A program made the translations under genes and the position numbers. Below are positions 26,235-33,700 of a DNA stretch of 53,380 nucleotides, in pieces. This DNA is from Rhodoplanes roseus (lineage in GTDB: Bacteria; Pseudomonadota; Alphaproteobacteria; Rhizobiales; Xanthobacteraceae): positions 1 through 53,380 of the forward strand of contig NZ_NPEX01000009.1 of assembly GCF_003258865.1 (NCBI RefSeq), given 5' to 3'. Each line of letters begins with the position of its first letter. Within the stretch, counting starts at the first letter, position 1. The notes below the pieces were generated by a model. The model was not told the origin of the DNA. It saw nothing but the letters and a program-made list of their open reading frames with translations, and did not search any database.

Positions 26235-26510
26235 ATGAAGACCCTGACCCTGCTGCTCACCATCGCCGGAATCGGCGTCGCCAATGCCGAGTCCATGGAC
26301 GTGCGCCAGCTCATCGAGCAGCGCTGGATGGCGGTGACGCCCGCGGCCGAGACCTGGACCTGCGCGCAGGCGGACTCGGCGACCATCCGGGCCGCCTTCG
26401 AAGGGCAGGGCGCCCAGGACCTCACCATCGCGCTCAACGACGATCCGCGGCCCGACGACTTCCGCGGCCCGATCGCCGCCGAGATCCCCGTGATGGCCGC
26501 CGGCCAGTAA
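26235..26510 (+). CDS. Small secreted hypothetical protein
   Basis: The 91-residue protein has a signal peptide (MKTLTLLLTIAGIGVANA, then ES). The mature 73 residues are acidic, with one Trp-x-Cys pair (ETWTCAQADSATI) and no known domain. The start at 26235 follows GGGAGG. A strong hairpin 35 bp after the stop suggests a monocistron. The 294-bp upstream region holds an AACCGG/CCGGTT inverted repeat near 26066-26088 of unknown role. Confidence 0.6.
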   Translation: MKTLTLLLTIAGIGVANAESMDVRQLIEQRWMAVTPAAETWTCAQADSATIRAAFEGQGAQDLTIALNDDPRPDDFRGPIAAEIPVMAAGQ

Positions 26511-26544
26511 CCGCGCTGGTCAGAGCTCCAGTTTGAGGCGAGCA

Positions 26545-26574
26545 AGAACGGCGGGCCCGACGGTCCGCCGTTCT
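26545..26574 (+). terminator. Ten-bp-stem hairpin after small secreted gene
   Basis: AGAACGGCGG (26545-26554) pairs perfectly with CCGCCGTTCT (26565-26574) over a 10-base loop. No T-tract follows, so termination strength is unclear. The remaining 26511-26855 stretch shows nothing else I can support. Confidence 0.5.
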
Positions 26575-26855
26575 CGCATTGCGGCCGCTGCCGGGTCGGC
26601 GTCCGCGGCAGTGCAACAGCCGGGCGGGACGCTCGTGCGGGCGCCTGGTCGAGTCGGCGGGCGGTGGCGAGCGGGACCAGCATGGCGATGCGGCGAGAAG
26701 GGACGAAACGCCCCGGCGCGGCACGTGCCGGACCTGGTGCAGGCGCGCGGACCGCAGGGTCGGGATCGCGCCGTGACAGCACCGACCCGCTGAAAGCACA
26801 AGGCGCCTCGCGCCATCCGTCGTCCCACCCGTCTTCCCGGCCCTCCACCGCCGCC

Positions 26856-27878
26856 GTGTCTCCGACGACCCTCGTGTCGATGGAGGCGAAGGCGGTGGAT
26901 GCCCTGCCGGAGGGGCCGGGGTGGCAGTTCGAGCCAAAATGGGACGGCTTTCGGTGTCTCGCCTTCTGCGACGGCACGATCGACCTGCGGGCCCGTTCCG
27001 GAAAGCCCCTCGGCCGCTACTTCCCCGAGATGCTCGAAGCTCTCGCCCCGCTGGCGCGGGAGCGCGTCGTGCTCGACGGCGAGCTGGTCATTCCCCAGGG
27101 CGACAGCCTCTCGTTCGAAGCCCTGCAGATGCGCCTGCATCCCGCCGCCAGCCGGGTTCGCATGCTGGCCGGCCAGACGCCTGCGATCCTGATCCTGTTC
27201 GACATGCTGGTGGCGCCCGGGGGCACGAGCCTGGTCGACATGCCGCTTCGCGAGCGGCGCGAGCGGCTGGAGGCCTTTCATGCCGCCCATGCCGGACCGG
27301 CGCTGCGCCTGTCGCCCGTCACGCGCGAGCGCCGCGAGGCGGAGGGCTGGCTCGCCCGCGCCGGCGGGGCGCTGGACGGCGTCGTCGCCAAGGCGCTGGA
27401 CGAGGTCTATCGGCCGGGCGAACGCGCCATGCTGAACATCAAGCGGCACCGCACGGCCGACTGCGTCGTCGGCGGTTTCCGCTATGCGACGGGCCGACCC
27501 GTGGTCGGATCGCTGCTGCTCGGTCTGTACGACACGGACGGGCGGCTCGACCATGTCGGCTTCACCTCAGCCATTCCCAATGATGAACGTGTCGATCTCA
27601 CGCGGCGTCTCGAAGGTCTCGTGGCGCCGCCGGGGTTCACGGGCCGGTCGCCCGGCCCGAGCCGGTGGAGCAGCGGCAAGGTCACCGAATGGCAGCCGCT
27701 GCGTCCGACTCTGGTCGTCGAGGTCGCATATGATCAGGTGAGCGGAGATCGCTTCCGGCACGGCACCACGGTCGTCCGCTGGCGTCCGGACAAGGCGCCG
27801 CATCAGTGCACCCTCGATCAGCTTCAAGCCGAAGCGCGGCCCGGCCTGCTGTCCGCCGCATTGTTTCGCGATCATTGA
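26856..27878 (+). CDS. ATP-dependent DNA ligase (LigC/LigD ligase-domain type)
   Basis: The 340-residue protein has the nucleotidyltransferase motif EPKWDGFR with Lys28 as the AMP-accepting residue. Further motifs are DLRARSGKPL (motif Ia), VLDGELVIP (motif III), DGVVAKALDEVY (motif IV) and MLNIKRHRTADCVVGGF (motif V), then an OB-fold domain ending VVRWRPDKAP. It lacks the LigD polymerase and phosphoesterase domains, so it is a stand-alone accessory ligase for bacterial end-joining or repair. No ku gene is in the window. GTG at 26856 gives an N-terminus aligned to family starts; an ATG at 26664 adds a low-complexity stretch and is rejected. ATG at 26881 is also possible. Confidence 0.88.
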   Translation: MSPTTLVSMEAKAVDALPEGPGWQFEPKWDGFRCLAFCDGTIDLRARSGKPLGRYFPEMLEALAPLARERVVLDGELVIPQGDSLSFEALQMRLHPAASRVRMLAGQTPAILILFDMLVAPGGTSLVDMPLRERRERLEAFHAAHAGPALRLSPVTRERREAEGWLARAGGALDGVVAKALDEVYRPGERAMLNIKRHRTADCVVGGFRYATGRPVVGSLLLGLYDTDGRLDHVGFTSAIPNDERVDLTRRLEGLVAPPGFTGRSPGPSRWSSGKVTEWQPLRPTLVVEVAYDQVSGDRFRHGTTVVRWRPDKAPHQCTLDQLQAEARPGLLSAALFRDH

Positions 27879-27881
27879 TGA

Positions 27882-27912
27882 TTGTTTCGGCGGGCATCGT
27901 GCGCGGTATACT
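27882..27912 (+). promoter_or_regulatory. Possible sigma-70-like promoter of the PAS kinase gene
   Basis: TATACT at 27907-27912 is a good -10 box, with TTGTTT at 27882-27887 as a -35 candidate. The spacing is 19 nt, longer than optimal. It lies 54 bp upstream of the kinase start. Confidence 0.35.
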
Positions 27913-27965
27913 GATGTGTTACCCTCCGTTTGCTGCACGCCTGTGCAGTCCGGGGCTCGTTGGCG

Positions 27966-29366
27966 ATGTCGTTCGCGGGATTTCGTAGCGCCATGATGTC
28001 GCTTGGCCGGGCGCTGTTCGTCGCGGCTGCGGCCGTCGCTGTCGCTGCCGGGCTTCGGGTCCTGCTCGGCCTCGTCCTCCCGACGGACCTGTCCTTCACG
28101 GCGATGCTCCCTGCCATCATGGTCGCGGCTCTCGCCGGGGGGCCGGGTGCCGGACTGATCGCGACGGTCCTGGGTGGCATCGTCGCGCAATGGGCCTTCG
28201 TCGAGCCGTACTACGTGTTCGGGGTGCCGTCGTTCACCGATGTCGGCAATCTGATCGCATACGGTCTCCTGGCCGGCATGGTGCTGTGGGCCGCCGGTGT
28301 CTACGAGAAGGCGCGTCGGCGGGCGGAGAGCAATGCGGCGGCGGCCGCGCGGCTCGCCTCGATCGTCACCAACAGCGCCGACGCCATCATCGGCTTCGAC
28401 CGCAGCGGCACCGTCGAGGATTGGAACGCCGGCGCCGAGCGCCTTTTCGGCTACACGGCCGACGAGATCACCGGCCGTCCGGGGGCGGTGCTGCTCTCCC
28501 CGGTGGGCGACGGGAGCCTGCCCGCCGCGCCCAAGCTGCTCTCCAAGGACAGCGCCCGGTTCACGTCCGTCTGGACGGACAGGAGCGGGCGCCGGATCGA
28601 CGTCGCGGTGACGACCGGACCGGTCCATATGCCGGACGGGGAATGGATCGGCGTCGCCGCCATCGTCCGGGACATCAGCCGCGAGGTGGCATCCGAGCAG
28701 GCCCTGCGCGAGGCCAACCGGCGCAACGTGTTGCTGCTGTCGCAAATCCATCAGCGCATGCGCGACAGCCTCGAAATCGTCGCGGCCCTGATCGCCACCT
28801 GCGCCCGGCAGCTCGAAAACGAGACCGGCCGTCGGCAGATCCTCGGGCTCGAGAAGCGGGTCGCCGCCATCTCTCGAATTCACGACCATCTGCATCGCAG
28901 CGCCGATTTCGGCACGGTCGAGATCGGCGCTGTGCTGCGCCAGGTCGTCGGCGATCTGGTCGGCCTCGCGGGCCGACCGGCCGACATGGAGATCATCGGC
29001 GAGGCCGAGGTGCGGTTGCGGAGCGACCTGGCCGTGCCGGTGGTCTTCGCCGCCACCGAGCTCGTCACCAATGCGCTGACTCATGCGGGCTGCGCACGCC
29101 CGATCGTGCGGGTTCGCTCCGGCCGGCGGAACGGCGCCCTGGTGTTGACTGTGGCCGACAACGGTCGCGGGGTTCCGCCCGGCTTCGATCCGGCGTCGCA
29201 GCGGGGCCTCGGCCTGCGGCTGGCGGGCGCCGCGATCGAGCGGATCGGCGGCACCCTCGCGCTGGTGCCGAGCGACTCCGGCGCATGTTTCGAAGTCCTG
29301 GTGCGGACGGCGCCGGAACCCGCGGAGCTGGTGCCCACGGACCCGCCCCGGAGTGCCGAACTCTAG
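27966..29366 (+). CDS. Membrane PAS sensor kinase, HisKA_2-like, with altered H-box
   Basis: The 466-residue protein has an N-terminal DUF4118-like set of TM helices (residues about 12-112), a PAS domain (about 125-240, with DAIIGFDRSGTVEDWNAGAERLFGY), a dimerisation region and an ATPase domain. The ATPase keeps its N box (ATELVTNALTHAG), G1 (VADNGRGVP) and G2 (GLGLRL). The H-box, expected as HRVKN, reads H262-Q-R-M-R-D, so Gln stands where the His before Arg normally is. No receiver gene is adjacent. ATG at 27966 is preferred over an in-frame TTG at 27930. Its stop overlaps the stop of the convergent MgtC gene. Confidence 0.85.
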   Translation: MSFAGFRSAMMSLGRALFVAAAAVAVAAGLRVLLGLVLPTDLSFTAMLPAIMVAALAGGPGAGLIATVLGGIVAQWAFVEPYYVFGVPSFTDVGNLIAYGLLAGMVLWAAGVYEKARRRAESNAAAAARLASIVTNSADAIIGFDRSGTVEDWNAGAERLFGYTADEITGRPGAVLLSPVGDGSLPAAPKLLSKDSARFTSVWTDRSGRRIDVAVTTGPVHMPDGEWIGVAAIVRDISREVASEQALREANRRNVLLLSQIHQRMRDSLEIVAALIATCARQLENETGRRQILGLEKRVAAISRIHDHLHRSADFGTVEIGAVLRQVVGDLVGLAGRPADMEIIGEAEVRLRSDLAVPVVFAATELVTNALTHAGCARPIVRVRSGRRNGALVLTVADNGRGVPPGFDPASQRGLGLRLAGAAIERIGGTLALVPSDSGACFEVLVRTAPEPAELVPTDPPRSAEL

Positions 29367-30085
29367 TCGGCCGTCCGCATCGACCAGGCGGCGTGCTCGA
29401 CCCCCGGCATTTGCTCGATGGCCGCGACGATCGCGTCGAGCTCATCGGACTTCGCCGAGGATCCGGCGAGCGTGACCGAGAGGTCCAACGCCTCCTCGGA
29501 TTGCTCCTCGGTCTCGGTCTGGCGAACCGCATAGCTCTTGGCGTCGAGGTGATCGAGCAGCGCGGTGCGGACCACCGGCATCTCCTCGGGGGACACGGTG
29601 ACGCGAAACTCGTAGGTGGCCTCGGTGGTCGTCTCGTCGAGGGGCTGGCGGTTGATCAGGTCGACGAGCGGGCGCAGCGCCGTGTTGGCCGCCAGGACGA
29701 AGACTGCGATCGTCACGGCCTCGCCGATCAGATCGGCCCCCGCGGCGCCACCGGCCGCCGCCGAGCCCCACAGCGTCGCGGCCGTGTTGAGGCCGCGGAT
29801 GTTCAAGCCCTCCTTCATGATCACTCCGGCGCCGAGGAAGCCGACGCCGGAGACCACATAGGACAGCACCGTGACGGCGGAGGCATTGCCGTTCAGCCGC
29901 ATGCCGATGTCGACGAAGGCGGCGGCGCCGACGGCGACCAGGACAGCGGTGCGCAGACCGGCCGTGCGCTGGCGCCACTGTCGTTCGGCCCCGATCAGGG
30001 TGCCGAGCACGAACGCCGTGGTCAGGCTGATCAGCGTGTCCAGGAACTGCAGCAGATCGAGGTTGCTGAAGGCGGCGAGGCGCAT
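29363..30085 (-). CDS. MgtC/SapB-family membrane protein
   Basis: The 240-residue protein has the MgtC-type TM domain: FVLGTLIGAERQWRQRTAGLRT, then VSGVGFLGAGVIMKEG and GLNTAATLWGSAAAG. A soluble C-terminal domain (about residues 155-238) resembles an ACT-like fold. MgtC proteins act in magnesium limitation and affect the F-type ATPase or other membrane targets, rather than importing Mg2+. Start at 30085 (MRLAAFSNLDLLQF) has GGAG upstream; longer starts are low complexity. Its TAG stop and the kinase's TAG stop share the palindrome CTAG. Confidence 0.88.
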   Translation of the reverse strand: MRLAAFSNLDLLQFLDTLISLTTAFVLGTLIGAERQWRQRTAGLRTAVLVAVGAAAFVDIGMRLNGNASAVTVLSYVVSGVGFLGAGVIMKEGLNIRGLNTAATLWGSAAAGGAAGADLIGEAVTIAVFVLAANTALRPLVDLINRQPLDETTTEATYEFRVTVSPEEMPVVRTALLDHLDAKSYAVRQTETEEQSEEALDLSVTLAGSSAKSDELDAIVAAIEQMPGVEHAAWSMRTAD

Positions 30086-30263
30086 GCGGAGGCTCCGGTC
30101 CGCCGCCCTTCTAGCCTGCGCGCGAGATTCGGAAAACGCGTGCCCACAGTCAGGCCGCCCCTCGGCCGGATCCTGCCTGCCGGCCGTCACGCTCCCGTCA
30201 CGAGCACGTCACGAGCACGTCACGTGGACGCGCATTCGCGGCCCCGCCTGCGATCGTGCCGTC

Positions 30264-31553
30264 TCAGCTCCAGTCGCGGCCCGGCACCGACGTGTGCGGC
30301 CGGATGGAGCCGGAGGCGACCGCGGGCAGGCTGTCGATGTCGGCCCGGTGTCCATTCCGGGTCTCCTCGGCCAGGAAGCGGGCGACGGCGCGCAACGCAT
30401 CGCGATGGCCGCCGGTCTCGGCGTGCCGCTCGTAGGTGGCGAGCTGGGCATCGGCCGACGTGCCTTCGGTGACGATCGTCCGGCACAGCTCGACCTCGTC
30501 GCGGCAGCCGAGGATCTCGGCGTCCTCTGCGGTCTCGTGCAGCACCCGCTCCAGGAAAGCCCCGACCGGCTCCGCACCGTCCACCGTGACGAAGCTGGTC
30601 TGCACGCCGTAGCGCTGGGCGCGCCACATGTTCTCGGCCGCGAAGGCCGAGGCGAGCGTGGGGGTGACGTCCGCTCTCGGTGCGCAGGTGTACAGCCGGC
30701 GAGCCAGCACCCGGTAGAGCGCCGCGATCGCGATCGCATCGTCGAGCCGCGTGCAGGAATCCGGGGCTCTCAGCTCCAGGGTCGGATGGCTCTCCGACGG
30801 ACGCAAGGTCCACCACAGATAGGTGGCGTTGGGAATCGCTCCGGCGCGAGTCATCGCATCGACATAGGTGCGGTACTCGGTCTCGTCGGCGAACGGCATT
30901 GGAAGGCCGGTGCGGGGCAGCTCGCTGTAGGCGGCCAACCGGTAGCCCTTCAGGCCGGTCCGGATGCCGCTCCAGAACGGCGACGAGGTGGAGAGCGCCA
31001 GGAACAGCGGCACGTAGGGCACCATGCGGGCCATCACCTCGACGCGGCGGCCGGGATCGGGCAGGGCGACGTGAACATGCAGGCCAGACATCATGTCGCG
31101 CCGGCCGATCATCTGGAGCTGGTCCATCACCTGGTCGTAACGCGGCGCGTCGGTCTGCTCGGCGCGACGCCAGTCGGCGGTCGGATGGGTGCCGGCCGCG
31201 ATGATCACGAGGCCGTGCTCGGCCGCGACCTCGGAGACGGTCTCGCGCAGCTCGGCCATCTCGCGGCGTGCCTCCTGAAGGTCGCAATGGATGCCGCTCA
31301 CCAGCTCGACCTGGGCCTGCAGGAACTCGGGCTTGGCGCGGTCGCCCGTCGCCTCGGCCACGCGCGCGAAGAAGGCCTCCGGCACGTGCGACGGGGCCGC
31401 AAAGGTGTGGGCGTCGGCGAGGAAGAGCTCCTCCTCCAGCCCGACCGTGAACCCGTTCGTCGCTGTCGCGATCGGGGTGCCGGCGAGCGGGCGCAGGGCA
31501 CGCCGCGGCTTGGCTTGGCGTCGAAGCTTCGGAGCGATGAGGAACTTGGTCAT
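30264..31553 (-). CDS. ybdK: YbdK-type carboxylate-amine ligase (glutamate-cysteine ligase family 2)
   Basis: The 429-residue protein is of the GCS2/YbdK family: TVGLEEELFLAD near residue 36, FLQAQVELVSG, MSGLHVHVALPD (about residues 155-166) and a PTLELRAPDS core. These build the ATP/Mg2+ site that joins a carboxylate to an amine. YbdK itself has weak glutamate-cysteine ligase activity, and the natural substrate is not settled. Its neighbour upstream on the same strand is an AsnO-like amidotransferase, 230 bp away. That context suggests a peptide-type osmolyte, as inference. The C-terminal stretch (about 410-429) is unusual in being polar and free. Confidence 0.88.
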   Translation of the reverse strand: MTKFLIAPKLRRQAKPRRALRPLAGTPIATATNGFTVGLEEELFLADAHTFAAPSHVPEAFFARVAEATGDRAKPEFLQAQVELVSGIHCDLQEARREMAELRETVSEVAAEHGLVIIAAGTHPTADWRRAEQTDAPRYDQVMDQLQMIGRRDMMSGLHVHVALPDPGRRVEVMARMVPYVPLFLALSTSSPFWSGIRTGLKGYRLAAYSELPRTGLPMPFADETEYRTYVDAMTRAGAIPNATYLWWTLRPSESHPTLELRAPDSCTRLDDAIAIAALYRVLARRLYTCAPRADVTPTLASAFAAENMWRAQRYGVQTSFVTVDGAEPVGAFLERVLHETAEDAEILGCRDEVELCRTIVTEGTSADAQLATYERHAETGGHRDALRAVARFLAEETRNGHRADIDSLPAVASGSIRPHTSVPGRDWS

Positions 31554-31783
31554 GACGGTCCTGTCGGATCGATGGACGGCCCAGGATTCCGGCGTGTGCT
31601 CCGTCGTGAGGTCGGAGCGGGCGGAGCTGCTGGCTTGTCCCGCAGCCGAGGCAATCGCCTCTGCGGCGCGTATTCCGATGCGGGACGTGGCTGGCCGGTC
31701 GGGGAGATCGCTGATTAACGTTCAGTCACCGAAACCGTTCCATGAGCAGAGCTCCGCCTTCAGGAAAGGCAGAGAGGCAGCAC

Positions 31784-33553
31784 TCAGACGCCGTGGGTCT
31801 GCAGCCACGACTCCAGCAGAGCGACCTGCCACAGCTTGGAATGGCCTTTTGGTGTCAGCGCCTTGTCGGGTGCCGCGAGCAGCCGCTGCACGTAGGACTC
31901 GTTGAACAGCCCGCGCCGTTGCGCCGCCGGTTGATGCAGGATGTCGCGGACGAAATCGAGCATCGGGCCGCGAATGTATTTGAGCGCCGGGACCGGGAAA
32001 TATCCTTTCGGGCGATCGATCACGGCATCCGGAACGACGCCTCGCGCCGCTTCCTTCAGGATGTGCTTCCCCCCGCTGGAGACTTTCAGCTCGGCCGGGA
32101 CGCGGGCCGCGAGCTCGACCAGCTCGTGATCGAGGAATGGCACCCGCGCCTCGAGGCCGAACGCCATCGTCATGTTGTCGACCCGCTTCACCGGGTCGTC
32201 GACCAGCATGATCTCGGTGTCGAGCTGCAGCGTGCGATCGATCGGACGCGCCTCCGGCGCGTCGGCGAAATAGGATTCGACGAGGGCACGGCTCGCATCG
32301 CCGTTCATGTGCGCGGGCGCGATCGCCTCCGCCATCTCGGCGTGATCGCGGTCGAAATAGACGCGCGCATAGTCCTCGACCGGCTCGTTCGACGCCAGCA
32401 GCGGCGGATACCAATGATAGCCGCCGAAGATCTCGTCGGCGCCCTGGCCGCTCTGCACCACCTTGACGTGACGCGACACTTCCTCGGACAGGAGATAGAA
32501 GCCGACCGCATCGTGGCTCATCATCGGCTCGGACATGGCCGCGATGGCGCCGGGCAGGGCCTCGATGGTGCGGGACGAGGCGATCGGGATGCGCTCGTGC
32601 CGGGTGCCGAACTCCCGCGCCACGAGGTCGGACCAGCGGAACTCGTCGCCCGCCAGGCCGCCGACGCTCTCGAACCCGATGGCGAAGGTCTTCAGGTCGG
32701 ACTGGCCGAGCGAGGCGAGCAGGGCGACGACGAGCGACGAATCGACGCCGCCCGACAGGAGCACGCCCACCGGGACGTCGGCGACCATGCGGCGGCGGAC
32801 CGACTGGGTGAGCGCGTCGCGCACCGCGTCGCGCCAGTCGAGCTCGGTCAGCCGCCGGTCCGCCGGGCGCGCGCCGACGCTCAGGCGCCAATAGGTGTGC
32901 TCGCGCCGGGTCCCGTCCGGCTCGATCGTGAGAACGGTCGCGGGCGGCAGCTTCTTGACGCCTCTCAGGATCGTCCGCGGCGGCGGAACGACGGCGTGGA
33001 AGCTCATGTAGTGATGGAGCGCGACCTCGTCGATCGACGTGTCGACGTCGCCGGCCGCGAGCAGCGCCGGCAGCGTGGATGCGAAGCGCAGGCGCCCCGG
33101 CGTCTCGGCCAGATAGAGCGGCTTGATGCCGAGCCGGTCGCGCGCCAGCACGAGGCGCCCGCTGTCGCGCTCCGAGATCGCGAAGGCGAACATGCCGAGG
33201 AAGCGCTCGACGCAGGCCGTGCCCCAGGCCGCATAGGCCTTGAGGATCACCTCGGTGTCGCCCTCGGAGAAGAAGCGGTAGCCCTTCGTGATCAGCTCGG
33301 CGCGAAGCTCACGGTAGTTGTAGATGCAGCCGTTGAACACGATGGCGAGGCCGAGCTCCGCATCCACCATCGGCTGCTGCGACGTCGTCGCGAGATCGAT
33401 GATGCTGAGCCGGCGATGGCCGAGGCCGATCCGGTCCTGGACGAAGGCGCCCCCCGCGTCGGGACCACGCGGCGTCATCGCTCCGGCCATGGCCGCGATC
33501 GCGGCGGCATCCGCCGGTCCGCGAAAGTTCAGTTCACCGCACAGTCCGCACAT
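31784..33553 (-). CDS. asnO: AsnB-like amidotransferase, N-acetylglutaminylglutamine-amide type
   Basis: The 589-residue protein has an N-terminal glutamine amidotransferase domain with catalytic Cys2 (MCGLCGELNF) and a synthetase domain with the ATP-pyrophosphatase loop LSGGVDSS (267-273). The sequence from GHRRLSIIDL through ALHHYMSFHAVVPPPRTILRGVKKLPPAT follows the TIGR03104 pattern, the amidotransferase of the three-gene NAGGN osmoprotectant cassette. In that pathway it amidates the dipeptide N-acetylglutaminylglutamine. The cassette's GNAT/ATP-grasp synthetase and M42 peptidase are not in this window; a YbdK-type ligase and treZ flank it instead. Product is therefore uncertain. Confidence 0.87.
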   Translation of the reverse strand: MCGLCGELNFRGPADAAAIAAMAGAMTPRGPDAGGAFVQDRIGLGHRRLSIIDLATTSQQPMVDAELGLAIVFNGCIYNYRELRAELITKGYRFFSEGDTEVILKAYAAWGTACVERFLGMFAFAISERDSGRLVLARDRLGIKPLYLAETPGRLRFASTLPALLAAGDVDTSIDEVALHHYMSFHAVVPPPRTILRGVKKLPPATVLTIEPDGTRREHTYWRLSVGARPADRRLTELDWRDAVRDALTQSVRRRMVADVPVGVLLSGGVDSSLVVALLASLGQSDLKTFAIGFESVGGLAGDEFRWSDLVAREFGTRHERIPIASSRTIEALPGAIAAMSEPMMSHDAVGFYLLSEEVSRHVKVVQSGQGADEIFGGYHWYPPLLASNEPVEDYARVYFDRDHAEMAEAIAPAHMNGDASRALVESYFADAPEARPIDRTLQLDTEIMLVDDPVKRVDNMTMAFGLEARVPFLDHELVELAARVPAELKVSSGGKHILKEAARGVVPDAVIDRPKGYFPVPALKYIRGPMLDFVRDILHQPAAQRRGLFNESYVQRLLAAPDKALTPKGHSKLWQVALLESWLQTHGV

Positions 33554-33700
33554 GCCTGGTCCAGCTGTTCGCCCAGCACCGCCGTCCGCTGTCGGACGGC
33601 CGCCCTCCGGATCGTTCCGGCGCGGCTTTCTCCAACACCAGGCCGGCGGAGACGTTCCGCCGGAGCTCTGGAATCGAGGCGGGTGACAGGGACGAGGCGC

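Noticed and set aside
26664-26855. N-terminal extension of the DNA ligase from an upstream ATG
   Set aside because: The extra 64 residues are low complexity (Arg, Gly, Ala, Ser) and not expected in LigC proteins. The ligase domain starts well from 26856.
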